A DNA stretch of 64,000 nt from Ureibacillus acetophenoni (GCF_900220965.1 NZ_OBQC01000003.1:62001-126000); one strand, 5' to 3'; positions 1 to 8,667 are shown, numbered from the stretch's first letter. The notes: generated by a model from the sequence alone, not told the origin. Made by a program: numbers and translations.

Positions 1-1054
1 TGTTTTTGCTGTTAAGGGATTATCTAAAGCTGAAATTGGAGACGTTTTAACCGCTGATTTGACCGATTTGACCAAATTTAAGGAATATCAACTAGTACCA
101 ACTTTGCAAGCAAAGGTAGTTCATCATGGAACAGATCATATAAAAGAAGTATTAAAAACTATACGTATTTTAGAGGCTGAAGAGCCAACATTAAAAGTAA
201 TTTGGAGCGAAAAGTTCCAAGAAATACATGTACATATTATGGGAGTTATTCAGCTGGAAGTATTACAAGTGATTGCAAAAGAACGTTTTAATTTAGATAT
301 TACTTTTGATGAACCAAAAATTTTGTACTTAGAAACAATCCAATCATCGGTGACTGGTTACGGGCATTTCGAACCGCTAAAGCATTACGCTGAAGTGCAC
401 TTAAAAATGGATCCTGGCGAAAGGGATAAAGGAATCAGTTTTGAAAATGCTTGTCATGCTGACGATTTATCGTTAGGTCATCAACGATTAATAGAAAAGC
501 ATCTATTTGAAAGGGAACATAACGGATTATTAACTGGATATTCAATAACAGATATAAAATTCACTTTACTGACCGGTAGAGCTCACAATAAGCATACAAA
601 CGGCGGAGATTTTCGTGAAGCTACCTTTAGAGCAATTCGCCAAGGTTTAGAACAAGCCGAAAATATTCTATTAGAACCTTATTACCGATTCAAAATGAAA
701 GCACCTATTGAACATGTAGGTCGGATGATGACTGATATTCAAACAGCAAGTGGAACCTTTGAGCCGCCAATTATGACCGATACGTTAGTAATAATTGAAG
801 GGAAAGTTCCCGTTGCAACTTTCATGAATTACAGCACTACATTTCATGCTTTTACAAATGGGAAAGGTGTGCTTACGTTAAAATTTGCTGGTTATGATGT
901 ATGTCACAATAGTGAAGTAGTTATTGAAAAAATAGGATATGACAAAAATGCAGATCCCGAATATTCATCTTCTAGTATTTTTTGTGCAAAAGGAAAAGGG
1001 TATACGGTACCTTGGTATGAAGCAGCAGAGGCAATGCATTGCTTAAAAAAATAA
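1..1054 (+). CDS. EF-G-like translation GTPase (TetM/Otr-type family), C-terminal part
   Basis: The gene enters from the left edge: the frame is open from base 2, so the N-terminal GTPase domain lies outside the window. What remains (about 350 residues) matches EF-G domains III to V. A domain III segment contains VHIMGVIQLEVLQ, domain IV contains the TGYSITDIKFTLLTGRAH region, and domain V starts near PYYRFKMKAPIEHVGRMM. Ribosomal-protection proteins and uncharacterised EF-G paralogues of Bacillaceae share this build. The C-terminal tail (ending AMHCLKK) does not look like classical Tet(M), so tetracycline resistance should not be assumed; a housekeeping or stress role on the ribosome is equally possible. 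No terminator is obvious after it. Confidence 0.8.
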   Translation, partial: VFAVKGLSKAEIGDVLTADLTDLTKFKEYQLVPTLQAKVVHHGTDHIKEVLKTIRILEAEEPTLKVIWSEKFQEIHVHIMGVIQLEVLQVIAKERFNLDITFDEPKILYLETIQSSVTGYGHFEPLKHYAEVHLKMDPGERDKGISFENACHADDLSLGHQRLIEKHLFEREHNGLLTGYSITDIKFTLLTGRAHNKHTNGGDFREATFRAIRQGLEQAENILLEPYYRFKMKAPIEHVGRMMTDIQTASGTFEPPIMTDTLVIIEGKVPVATFMNYSTTFHAFTNGKGVLTLKFAGYDVCHNSEVVIEKIGYDKNADPEYSSSSIFCAKGKGYTVPWYEAAEAMHCLKK

Positions 1055-1217
1055 GATTAGTATAAAATAACTCCTTTATAGCTTAAAATTATTTAAAAAT
1101 AGTATTCTTAAAATTTTCACTTTTTCATTACAATTATTTAACATTTGCTAAACATAACGATTACATTTTGATAGAATAGTAAATAGTAAAACAATCTTTC
1201 TAAATACATCTTTAAAT

Positions 1218-1231
1218 CGGTAGTACTACCG
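1218..1231. promoter_or_regulatory. Perfect 14-bp palindrome before the chemoreceptor gene
   Basis: CGGTAGTACTACCG reads identically on both strands and lies about 44 bp before the start codon at 1275, inside AT-rich flanks (TTTAAAT on the left, TTTAATT on the right). It has no loop and no T-run, so it is unlikely to be a terminator. A regulator binding site in the leader or promoter of the chemoreceptor gene is the simplest reading. I do not recognise the motif. Confidence 0.45.
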
Positions 1232-1274
1232 TTTAATTTGTGTGTTTGTGAAGATTAAAGGTGGAACATATAAT

Positions 1275-2987
1275 ATGAAACTAAAAACTACATTAACTTT
1301 TCAACTTGGTACAATTATTGCAGGGATTTTAATTGTAATGATTGCTATATCTTCCGTTGCTACATATATCACTGCCTATGACAAATTATATGAAGCTGCA
1401 GGAATAGAAGCTTATGGCTGTGCCAATATTACTACAGGTTTAATTAACACTGATGATTTAAATAAAGCTTTAGATGGAGATGTACAAACGAGTGAACAAC
1501 TTGGTAAAACGATTAATTGGACAACTCAACATAAAAACATCTTTGAATCTCAATATATAGTAGATTTAAATGGGAATCTTGTAGCTTTAGATGATAACTT
1601 GAAAGATAAAGGCTTTGCTGTTGGAGATGCATTCCATGTTGACGAACAAGCGATTGCAACATTGATTGAAACAGGACACCCTACATACTCAGAACCCTAT
1701 GAGTTTGCTGGATTAAAAAGACTTTCAGGATATGCTCCAATATTTGAAGATCATGATTCTTCAAAAGAAATTATTGCAATAAGTGTAATTGACTTTGATG
1801 CAAACATTGTTTCTGAAAGAACTTGGGGAGTTGTAAGCCAAGGAATATTAATTAGTATTATTCCGATGCTACTTGCCGCAGTCGTTACAGCATTATTAAT
1901 TCGTCGCAAAACTAAACCTATTTCAGCGCTTATTCACCAAGCAAAAGAAATTGCTGGTGGAAATTTAATGGTTGGCCCGACTAAGGTTAAAAGTAAAGAT
2001 GAAATTGGTGATTTAGCAAATACGTTAAATCAACTAACATTAAACTTACAAAATATGATAGCAACTATGCGTAAAACATCACATCAATTAACTGAAAATG
2101 CAAATGAAAATGCGAGCTCATTAGAGGAAATGACTCAATCCGTTAAAACTGTTGCAAATAATATTGAAGAAGTTTCTGCTTCGATGACTGATGGGATGAA
2201 TCATGCGGATCAAGCTTCATCCGTATTAATAACACTTGCTGAAGACTTGCAAAACATGAAATTAAAAGCCGATAACACTGTAGAAGTTTCTAATAACACG
2301 ATGCAAATTGCATCTGAAGGTGAAGTTCGCGCTAAAGAAATTAGTAATGATATGGAAAAAATCCGTACTGGATCAAAAGAAGTTAGCGACACTATTCAAC
2401 AACTAGTACAATCAACAACAAAAATTCAGTCAATTACTAATGCCATTTCAGATATCGCTTCCCAAACGAACTTACTTGCACTGAACGCTTCCATTGAAGC
2501 AGCAAGAGCAGGTGAACATGGAAAAGGTTTTGCTGTTGTTGCCGAAGAAGTTCGAAAATTAGCAGAACAATCCAACAAAGAAGTTTCTCAAGTTGGGAAT
2601 TTAGTAAAAGATATTATGGATAAAATTGGGAAAGTTATGATTTCTTCGAATGAAAATGAGAAGTATATTGAAAAAGGCTCTAATACTGTCAAATTAACTG
2701 CAAAAGCACTAAATAATATTTCCATAGCGGTTTCAGACACAGTAAAAGAAATTGCCACAATTTCTGATTTACTTTCGTCTGAAACTGTTAAATCGGATAA
2801 TATTGTTGAGATGATTCAAGAATTTACACATTCCATTCATCAAATTGAAAGTACAATAACAAATATTGCGGCAGCTGCAGAAGAAACTACTGCAGGTATT
2901 GACGAAATTTCTAACAGTTCACAAGAATCCACATTAATGGCTGAAGAACTAGAAAAGTATGTACGCACATTTAAACTAAAAGAGTAA
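1275..2987 (+). CDS. Methyl-accepting chemotaxis protein
   Basis: A membrane chemoreceptor that relays ligand binding to CheA/CheW. The 570-residue protein has a first transmembrane helix at about residues 8-25, an extracellular Cache-like sensor domain to about 175, a second helix at about 176-198, a HAMP domain to about 250, and a long cytoplasmic coiled coil. The conserved hairpin tip includes [20 protein letters not shown] and [19 protein letters not shown] place the start at the ATG at 1275 because AAAGGTGG lies about 10 bp upstream; the open frame extends 11 codons further up without a binding site. The ligand cannot be read from sequence. It stands alone, followed by a terminator. Confidence 0.93.
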   Translation: MKLKTTLTFQLGTIIAGILIVMIAISSVATYITAYDKLYEAAGIEAYGCANITTGLINTDDLNKALDGDVQTSEQLGKTINWTTQHKNIFESQYIVDLNGNLVALDDNLKDKGFAVGDAFHVDEQAIATLIETGHPTYSEPYEFAGLKRLSGYAPIFEDHDSSKEIIAISVIDFDANIVSERTWGVVSQGILISIIPMLLAAVVTALLIRRKTKPISALIHQAKEIAGGNLMVGPTKVKSKDEIGDLANTLNQLTLNLQNMIATMRKTSHQLTENANENASSLEEMTQSVKTVANNIEEVSASMTDGMNHADQASSVLITLAEDLQNMKLKADNTVEVSNNTMQIASEGEVRAKEISNDMEKIRTGSKEVSDTIQQLVQSTTKIQSITNAISDIASQTNLLALNASIEAARAGEHGKGFAVVAEEVRKLAEQSNKEVSQVGNLVKDIMDKIGKVMISSNENEKYIEKGSNTVKLTAKALNNISIAVSDTVKEIATISDLLSSETVKSDNIVEMIQEFTHSIHQIESTITNIAAAAEETTAGIDEISNSSQESTLMAEELEKYVRTFKLKE

Positions 2988-2996
2988 AAGACAGGG

Positions 2997-3029
2997 AATG
3001 ATCCAATCCAAAGTTGGATCGTTCTTTTT
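2997..3029 (+). terminator. Intrinsic terminator after the chemoreceptor gene
   Basis: A 10-bp stem (AATGATCCAA with TTGGATCGTT, one G-T pair), a 7-nt loop and the run CTTTTTC. It separates the chemoreceptor from the esterase gene that follows. Confidence 0.85.
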
Positions 3030-3071
3030 CTATAAAGGTTAGATTTCAACTTAGTAGGGTAGGGAGTCAAT

Positions 3072-3830
3072 ATGAACGAAATTCATCCAAATGATATATA
3101 CTTAAAAGGGAATAAAGTAGCCATCTTACTGTTACACAGTTTTACTAGTAGTGCCAAAGAGATGCGAGGTCTAGCAAACTATCTTCACGAACACGGGTTT
3201 AGCTGTTATGCTCCAAATTATAAAGGACACGGAGAATCACCTGATAGATTGTTTCAATCCTCAGTAGAAGAAGCTTGGGAAACGGCTGAAGAAGCAATTC
3301 AATTTTTACAAAAAGAAGGTTATGAAAATATAATTGTAGTAGGACAGTCTCTTGGTGGGGTAATGGCTCTAAGACTCGCTTCAAAAAGTATTTGTAAAGC
3401 TATTGTCACCATTTCCGCTCCAATTTTTGAAAGACCTATCGAAACGCTTGAAGACCGTATGAGACATTATACAAATCGATATTACCGTAAGAAAAATAAA
3501 ACAGAAGAATGGATAGAAGTTTATATAAATCAACACTTCCCGCGGCCGGTTCATAAACTTAAGGACTTGCAACAGTTTATTCTAAAAACACAAACTGTTC
3601 TAAATGGGGTTACTAAACCAATTTTATTAGCTAAAGGTGGTATGGACGATCAAGTATTCCAAGAAAGTATCGATTTAATCGAATCATCTGTACAAAGTTC
3701 ATTTAAAAGAAAAACTACATATACAAATAGTGGACATTTAATCACTATGGATAAAGATCGTGAACGATTATTTTTAGATATACAATTATTTGTTGAACAA
3801 GTACTAAAAAGTGAGAAGATATACTCTTAG
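3072..3830 (+). CDS. Carboxylesterase, Est30/YvaK type
   Basis: A soluble alpha/beta-hydrolase of 252 residues that hydrolyses short- to medium-chain carboxylic esters. The nucleophile motif GQSLGG puts the catalytic serine at residue 93. MDDQVF near residues 191-196 supplies the acid, and SGHLITMD puts the histidine at 222. These positions match the Geobacillus Est30 triad (about 94, 193, 223) nearly residue for residue. The oxyanion segment LLLHSFTSSAKEMRGLA is also typical. A ribosome binding site (AGGGAG) precedes the ATG. The gene has its own terminator, shared with the convergent gene. In B. subtilis the relative yvaK sits elsewhere, so the context gives no substrate clue. Confidence 0.88.
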   Translation: MNEIHPNDIYLKGNKVAILLLHSFTSSAKEMRGLANYLHEHGFSCYAPNYKGHGESPDRLFQSSVEEAWETAEEAIQFLQKEGYENIIVVGQSLGGVMALRLASKSICKAIVTISAPIFERPIETLEDRMRHYTNRYYRKKNKTEEWIEVYINQHFPRPVHKLKDLQQFILKTQTVLNGVTKPILLAKGGMDDQVFQESIDLIESSVQSSFKRKTTYTNSGHLITMDKDRERLFLDIQLFVEQVLKSEKIYS

Positions 3831-3935
3831 ATAAATTTCAGTAAACTTACTGTTAAACATTGATAGATTTGATTGAAATCAATGGAGATGCTACAAATAA
3901 TTGATAGTGGCCAGTCTGATAATATTAGTACTAAC

Positions 3936-3976
3936 AAGGTTGTCTAGAAGCGAATTTATACTAGACAACCTTATTC
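3936..3976. terminator. Bidirectional terminator between convergent genes
   Basis: A perfect 12-bp stem, AAGGTTGTCTAG with CTAGACAACCTT, and a 13-nt loop. It lies between the stop codon at 3830 and the end of the minus-strand gene at 3983. The T-rich tail on the plus side (TTATTCTT) is modest. Confidence 0.75.
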
Positions 3977-3982
3977 TTCATA

Positions 3983-4801
3983 TTATTGAGTAGCTCTTTC
4001 ATTTAGAATAGAATTCACGATGTGAAAGGAGTCCCATTCACCGCGGGATAATTTAATAATAGGGTATTTTTTAGGAAATAGCTTTTGACAAATTTCTTTA
4101 GCTGTATAGCCTTCACTAAACAAAGTTAGCACTTCATGTTGTAACGATTTTAAGTAGTCACGTTTCTGTTCAATGGCTGTCCGACCATCAGTTACATATC
4201 CTGCATGCTGACAGAATACTTCCTTAAAATCGAAAGTCAATACTTTATCTAATGATTCAATAATTGTTGGAATACTTTCATTCGATAATAATAACTTAGT
4301 ATGGACCTGTACAAATAAGTCACCTGTAAATAATTGACCTGTATCTCTATTTAAAAAGGAATGATGGTCAAAAGCATGTCCGGGAGTATCTATTACGTCC
4401 CAAGTTGCATATCGTGACTGAAAAGTTTTTGGTGATGGATTGGCATGAAATGGTTTTCTACGTCCCCAAAAGGCTTTTCGGTAAAAAGGGTAATCTGCTT
4501 TACCGGAGCAAACATTAATCGATTTTTCATTAATATAGATTGGTATTTTTTTCGTTTTCTCTATATACGAAGCACATCCAGTATGATCCTCGTGATGGTG
4601 GGTAATAAATACTTGATCAAAGTCTTGTTGATCGATAAATGCTTCAAAATATTTATGTAATGATCTAGCACCTGTATCTATTAGTACGCCGTCAATTTGA
4701 TAGCTATATACATTCATTGAAAATCCTTGCATACTAATATGACCGTTCATATAAGAAACGCCATGTTTTTCTCCAGTCTTTGCATTCTTTTTAAAAATCA
4801 C
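3983..4801 (-). CDS. MBL-fold metallo-hydrolase, possibly FadR-regulated
   Basis: A metallo-beta-lactamase-fold hydrolase of 272 residues. The metal motif HxHxDH appears as HHHEDH at residues 68-73, followed by DTPGHAFDHH, GDLFV and CQHAG, which supply the remaining ligands. I start it at the GTG at 4801 because AAAGGAG lies 8-9 bp upstream; the frame runs on for 18 more codons but that stretch overlaps an operator-like sequence and has no binding site. The family includes glyoxalase II-like thioesterases. The adjacent FadR-like box hints at acyl-CoA or thioester chemistry, but that is inference. It ends at a terminator shared with the esterase gene. Confidence 0.8.
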   Translation of the reverse strand: MIFKKNAKTGEKHGVSYMNGHISMQGFSMNVYSYQIDGVLIDTGARSLHKYFEAFIDQQDFDQVFITHHHEDHTGCASYIEKTKKIPIYINEKSINVCSGKADYPFYRKAFWGRRKPFHANPSPKTFQSRYATWDVIDTPGHAFDHHSFLNRDTGQLFTGDLFVQVHTKLLLSNESIPTIIESLDKVLTFDFKEVFCQHAGYVTDGRTAIEQKRDYLKSLQHEVLTLFSEGYTAKEICQKLFPKKYPIIKLSRGEWDSFHIVNSILNERATQ

Positions 4802-4840
4802 ACGATCAACTCCTTTATAAACCATATCATATACCAATAA

Positions 4841-4858
4841 TGAATGAATATTCAATCA
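4841..4858 (-). promoter_or_regulatory. FadR-like operator upstream of the MBL-fold gene
   Basis: TGAATGAATATTCAATCA differs at one position from the B. subtilis FadR consensus TGAATGAMTANTCATTCA as I recall it. It lies about 40 bp upstream of the GTG start at 4801, where a repressor of that gene would be expected. FadR of Bacillus is released by long-chain acyl-CoA and controls beta-oxidation genes. No fadR gene is in the window. Confidence 0.6.
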
Positions 4859-4941
4859 GTCAAGTAGGGGTTTTTTATAAAAAGTGAATACGACTACATA
4901 AGGTTTTTTGCTTTTAGGTGTACCTCAAGATTTTAAATGTA

Positions 4942-4982
4942 AAATAAAAAAGCATGTGAATTTTTATACGATTCACATGCTT
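4942..4982 (-). terminator. Terminator of the sigma/anti-sigma operon
   Basis: A perfect 12-bp stem, AAGCATGTGAAT with ATTCACATGCTT. Read on the minus strand it is followed by a T-rich tail (TTTTTTATTTT). It sits directly after the stop codon of the anti-sigma-like gene. Confidence 0.85.
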
Positions 4983-4987
4983 AAAAA

Positions 4988-6232
4988 CTAATTTTCTCCA
5001 AAACCTATTCCAAGATATCCTGCTAATTCAATTGAGAAATCTTCATTAATTTTTCTGTACTCACCTTTAGAAGAATAGAGGACAAATCCATCTGAATAAG
5101 ACCAAATTTCATATACAATGTCATCGACCTCAAACTTATAATTAGGAGAATTCGTAAATTCCAATTTCATTTCCTCCCAGTTTAAGATTGATACAAATGT
5201 TTTCACTCTTGAGATATTTTCTTTATCAATCGTAAGTTGAATCGTGTTATTACTTTTTGTATCGGGTTGATATGCATCAATCATTTTAACGTTCCAAATA
5301 TCAGATACAAACGGTGACCTACTGGATTCTACCGTTTTACCATATACTTCGATTAAATCACCTACATTGAGATTAGGTATTTCGTCTTGTGGATACCAGT
5401 ATGCTTCTAAATGTTTTTCAAGAATTTCTTCCGTTTGTAGGATTTGAATATCTTCAACAGTAGCATCTGGAACTACTAAAAACATATTATCTTCAAATGC
5501 AACAACACGACCTATTTTTTTTTGTCCTTCCCAAATAGGTGAGTTATACAAAGGAAGATCATGTTTTTCTTTAAATCGTTTTATTTCATCTGCAAAATGT
5601 TCACGGAAATAAGGGAGTGCGTGTTTAACTGCCAATGAATTAGCAACTGATGTATCTATTTTTGGATAAAGTTTTATATAGTGTTCTTCTAAATACCGTC
5701 TGGCTCCATCGTAGGGGCTAGTTTTACTTAAATGTTCTTCAAACTCGGCCATCGTAATATTTGCCTGTGAAAATGTATCGTTCCAAAACTTTTTTGATTC
5801 TTCACTTCCAAACATCACTTCCATGTTTCGGTTGTATATTTCATTCATTTCTGTTTCACTAATTTCATAGCCATGGGATAATGCGTATGTGTAAATTGCT
5901 AAGTCTTTCTCATAATTTTCGTAAACATGTTCTAATCTAGATTCATCACTATTAAAACCCATTACTTTATTTAATTTAATATCAAAATTGAATATTTGAT
6001 CGTCAAATAGTTCTGCTGTTGCTAATTGAAGGTCGTCGTTTTGCTGATTTATCAAGAATGATGTTACTAGAAAGAGAACTCCTATTAATGCAACTGCGCC
6101 TATACCTGAAAAGAGATTCTTTTTATAGTTCTGCTTTTTCTCATGCTGTTTATAAATATTTTCTCGTACACGAACCTTATTTTCACTAAGATCACCAGCA
6201 ACTTTTATTAAACTTTTTTTAATTTCATTCAC
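4988..6232 (-). CDS. Membrane anti-sigma-like protein with large ectodomain
   Basis: Probable partner and inhibitor of the ECF sigma factor encoded just upstream. The 414-residue protein has about 39 cytoplasmic N-terminal residues, a single membrane helix at about 40-61 (SGIGAVALIGVLFLVTSFLI), and about 350 residues outside the cell. The short cytoplasmic part has no HxxxCxxC zinc motif, so it is not a classical ZAS-type anti-sigma factor. The GTG at 6232 is chosen because GGGAGGTG precedes it by 6-7 bp, and it overlaps the sigma gene stop by 8 bp, implying translational coupling. I do not recognise the ectodomain. Anti-sigma function is inferred from position and topology. Confidence 0.65.
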   Translation of the reverse strand: MNEIKKSLIKVAGDLSENKVRVRENIYKQHEKKQNYKKNLFSGIGAVALIGVLFLVTSFLINQQNDDLQLATAELFDDQIFNFDIKLNKVMGFNSDESRLEHVYENYEKDLAIYTYALSHGYEISETEMNEIYNRNMEVMFGSEESKKFWNDTFSQANITMAEFEEHLSKTSPYDGARRYLEEHYIKLYPKIDTSVANSLAVKHALPYFREHFADEIKRFKEKHDLPLYNSPIWEGQKKIGRVVAFEDNMFLVVPDATVEDIQILQTEEILEKHLEAYWYPQDEIPNLNVGDLIEVYGKTVESSRSPFVSDIWNVKMIDAYQPDTKSNNTIQLTIDKENISRVKTFVSILNWEEMKLEFTNSPNYKFEVDDIVYEIWSYSDGFVLYSSKGEYRKINEDFSIELAGYLGIGFGEN

Positions 6233-6740
6233 TAAGTAGCACCTCCCATTCTTCATCTTGTAATAGTGGTTTTAATCGTTCTCGAGCTCTTCTTAATCGA
6301 GTTTTCACTGTGTTTTCAGGAATTTCTAAAGTTTGGGCTATTTCAGCAATACTCATCTCTTGGAAGTAGTACAAAATTATCAACTCACGGTATTCCAGTG
6401 TCAATTGTAAAATGGCTTCACCAATCATTGTACGTTCATCAATTATTAACACGTTGTCTTTCTTTTTCTTCGCTTTTAGGGAAGTCCATTTTTCCTTCAA
6501 TTGTATTTTTTTATATGCCCAACTTTTTAAGTAGTCTTTTGATTTATTAATCGTCATTCTAGAAAGAAATGCACGTAATGTTCCTTGTTCTTCATAATTA
6601 GCATCCAGAAATTTAATAAATACTTCTTGAACAATGTCTTCTGCTGCATAATGATCCTTTGTATAAAAGTAAGCAAGTTGTAATAGATGTTCTGCATGCT
6701 CATCAAAAATGAAATCTAGTTCTCTATTGATCTTGGTCAC
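6225..6740 (-). CDS. ECF RNA polymerase sigma factor
   Basis: A sigma-70 family, extracytoplasmic-function sigma factor of about 171 residues. Region 2 covers roughly residues 10-75 with YFYTKDHYAAEDIVQEVFIKF. Region 4 covers about 105-160 with the helix-turn-helix MSIAEIAQTLEIPENTVKTR. It is the first gene of a two-gene operon with the anti-sigma-like gene. An ECF-type promoter precedes it, suggesting it drives its own expression. The start is awkward: the GTG at 6740 lies inside the AGGGGGTGA that looks like the ribosome binding site, and no ATG, GTG or TTG follows at a good distance. The true start may be a rare codon a few residues in. Confidence 0.88.
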   Translation of the reverse strand: MTKINRELDFIFDEHAEHLLQLAYFYTKDHYAAEDIVQEVFIKFLDANYEEQGTLRAFLSRMTINKSKDYLKSWAYKKIQLKEKWTSLKAKKKKDNVLIIDERTMIGEAILQLTLEYRELIILYYFQEMSIAEIAQTLEIPENTVKTRLRRARERLKPLLQDEEWEVLLSE

Positions 6741-6755
6741 CCCCTAAGTACACTA

Positions 6756-6784
6756 TAAACGATTGCCAAAAGGTTCACGTTTCA
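6756..6784 (-). promoter_or_regulatory. ECF-type promoter of the sigma factor gene
   Basis: On the minus strand TGAAAC (6784-6779) is followed after 17 bp by CGTTTA (6761-6756), the pattern of SigW/SigX/SigM-type promoters (TGAAAC, 16-17 bp, CGT). Transcription would start near 6749, giving a leader of only about 10 nt. It supports autoregulation of the sigma/anti-sigma operon. Confidence 0.6.
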
Positions 6785-6970
6785 AAGTTATGAAATTTTT
6801 TCATTTCTGAGGAACATAATAATAAGTTGGGGCTTATTTTTAAGTCGTAACAAAAATGAAATACATTATGGAATAATATAATTTATAATGAAGGTAATTG
6901 GTCTTCAACAATGGAATATATATTTAATTAAACCATTTATTTAAAGACATATAGAGATGAGGATGGCAGA

Positions 6971-7789
6971 ATGATTCAATTTCAAAATGAACATTTCACT
7001 GTTTTTGAAAGTCAGTTATATAAAACAACATCGGTTGTGGCGAAAACAAAAGATTGCATTATTGTTGTTGATCCTAACTTACTTCCAAAAGAAGTGGAAG
7101 AAATTCGACAAACCGTCGATAAGATTAGAGGAAATCTCCCAGTGTATGTGATATACACCCATTCAGATTGGGACCACCTAGTAGGAAGTGGGGCATTTTT
7201 AGATGCTACCGTTATTGCTAGTCATTTATTCTCGAAGGTGGACCAACATCATGTGATTGAGCAAATTAAACAATTTGACGATAAATATTACCTAGATCGT
7301 AATTATCCAATCACATTCCCTCAAGTTGATATTCCAGTTAGTCGAGAACGACATACTGCAAAAATTGGTAGTACAACTTTAACTTTTTACCAAGCACCAG
7401 GTCATACAATCGATGGTATATTCGCCGTAATTGAGCCATTGGGAATTTTTATTGCGGGAGATTATTTGTCAGATGTAGAGTTTCCATTTATCTATGATAG
7501 TAGTTACCATTATGATTTGACATTACAAAAAGTAGATACGATATTACGAAATCATCGTGTACAATATCTTGTACCTGGTCACGGTCATATTGCGAATAAT
7601 GTTGAAGAAATTAGAAAAAGAAAAGAAGACTCAAAAAGGTATATAAAAGAAATTAGAAATAGTATTAAGGAAAATGGAAACAGTCACCATTTAATAAGTC
7701 ATTATTCCTATTGGAGAGAGTTAAGTTTTTCTCATGAAGAAAATATTGCATTAATTAGAAGAGAATTAAATAACCAACAGAAAAAGTGA
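6971..7789 (+). CDS. MBL-fold metallo-hydrolase
   Basis: A second MBL-fold hydrolase, 272 residues, unrelated in detail to the one at 3983-4801. The metal motif reads THSDWDHLVG (residues 63-72), i.e. HxDxDH instead of HxHxDH, followed by APGHTIDG, AGDYLSD and VPGHGH. The Asp in place of the second His is seen in some MBL subfamilies and may change metal preference. The ATG follows GAGGATGG. No substrate can be assigned. It stands alone between the sigma operon promoter and a bidirectional terminator. Confidence 0.8.
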   Translation: MIQFQNEHFTVFESQLYKTTSVVAKTKDCIIVVDPNLLPKEVEEIRQTVDKIRGNLPVYVIYTHSDWDHLVGSGAFLDATVIASHLFSKVDQHHVIEQIKQFDDKYYLDRNYPITFPQVDIPVSRERHTAKIGSTTLTFYQAPGHTIDGIFAVIEPLGIFIAGDYLSDVEFPFIYDSSYHYDLTLQKVDTILRNHRVQYLVPGHGHIANNVEEIRKRKEDSKRYIKEIRNSIKENGNSHHLISHYSYWRELSFSHEENIALIRRELNNQQKK

Positions 7790-7806
7790 TAGGGTTGCGT
7801 TACAGA

Positions 7807-7850
7807 AAAAGGACATTTCGTAATGTTTATAAGCGAAATGTCCTTTTATA
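7807..7850. terminator. Bidirectional terminator
   Basis: A perfect 14-bp stem, AAAAGGACATTTCG with CGAAATGTCCTTTT, and a 13-nt loop, between the MBL-fold gene and the convergent DUF3889 gene. The stem carries A and T ends, so it can work on both strands. Confidence 0.9.
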
Positions 7851-8195
7851 TTATGGAGTTGTTTCTGTGAAGGTAACATTTTGTAATTCCTCTGTATCGT
7901 TAGTAAATTCTAAATTAACAAATAATCCGAATTCACGTCCATCTTGAACTAATATAAGCTTAAATTTTTCCACTGACGTTTTTTCTCCAACCTCTCTCCC
8001 AATGTGCAAATAATCCGTAATTTGTGCTTTCGGGTATTTTTTCATTGTTTCCTGCATGGCCAATGAACCCCATTTTGCATAAGGTGGAGTTGGATTTTCT
8101 TGTACTAGTGGGGAACTTACAATATGCATAGGTGAAAATGCAGCAATTGAGAAAAATGCAACACCGACTGTTAGAAGTGCAATCATTATCTTCAT
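7851..8195 (-). CDS. DUF3889-type small secreted protein
   Basis: A 114-residue protein with an N-terminal hydrophobic signal sequence (MIALLTVGVAFFSIAAF, residues 3-19). The mature part carries PPYAKWGSLAMQETMKKYP and YLHIGRE, which I recognise as the DUF3889 family of small exported Bacillales proteins. The function of the family is not known to me. The ATG is preceded by a weak GGGGAA-like site. It ends at the shared terminator with the neighbouring MBL-fold gene. Confidence 0.7.
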   Translation of the reverse strand: MKIMIALLTVGVAFFSIAAFSPMHIVSSPLVQENPTPPYAKWGSLAMQETMKKYPKAQITDYLHIGREVGEKTSVEKFKLILVQDGREFGLFVNLEFTNDTEELQNVTFTETTP

Positions 8196-8354
8196 ATATA
8201 TATTCCCCGTTTCTTTTCTTTTATTATGGACGGGAGAAAAATCGATATGAGTATAAAATATTGGCTAAATGTCTATAATTAATAAATTCGTGCGATACAT
8301 CACATAATAAAAACATTAATTTTTAAAGATCAACGAAAATTTTGTAGGTAAGAA

Positions 8355-8383
8355 TTGTATTTATTTCGTAAATTTGATACATT
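8355..8383 (+). promoter_or_regulatory. Promoter of the proS T-box transcript
   Basis: TTGTAT (8355-8360), a 17-bp spacer, then TACATT (8378-8383), a plausible SigA promoter. It would start transcription near 8390, right at the beginning of the T-box leader. Confidence 0.5.
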
Positions 8384-8389
8384 ATATTA

Positions 8390-8643
8390 GAAATAATGAA
8401 TGAATCAGTGATGTGACCAAGTAAATAAGAATTGTGAAACAGAAAATATAGCAATTGCTGAGAGCTATATCACCGCTTCTTATTGAAACCTACCACGGAG
8501 ATGTAAGTTAAAACTTACCGAGTACGTTCTCGTTAGAAACGTTTAGAGGGTTAAAACGATCTTTGTTTTAACTGAACTAAGGTGGTACCACGTCTATTAT
8601 GCGTATAAGACGTCCTTTTATAGGATGTTTTGTACGCTTTTTT
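8390..8643 (+). promoter_or_regulatory. T-box leader controlling proS (proline specifier)
   Basis: An uncharged-tRNA-sensing leader RNA. The T-box core AAGGTGGTACCACG lies at 8579-8592. Stem I is visible as AATAAGAA pairing with TTCTTATT. On its 3' side the loop reads GAAACCTACC, so the specifier is CCT (8489-8491), a proline codon followed by A, and the 5' side carries AGTA. The terminator hairpin pairs GCGTA (8601-8605) with TACGC (8633-8637), with an inner GACGTCC/GGATGTT stem and a T-run to 8643. Scarce charged tRNA-Pro should favour the antiterminator and proS expression. Confidence 0.93.
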
Positions 8644-8667
8644 CATTTTAATAAGGAGGAAACTTAC

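Noticed and set aside
1-1054. Tetracycline resistance gene tet(M)
   Set aside because: Only the C-terminal half is visible and its tail differs from classical Tet(M). The family also holds non-resistance EF-G paralogues, so I kept the broader name.
4802-4855. N-terminal extension of the MBL-fold hydrolase
   Set aside because: The extra 18 codons overlap the FadR-like box and lack a binding site, while AAAGGAG stands before the GTG at 4801.
6266-6550. 94-codon plus-strand frame opposite the sigma factor gene
   Set aside because: Antisense shadow of a well-supported gene, no binding site, phenylalanine/leucine-rich composition typical of reverse frames.
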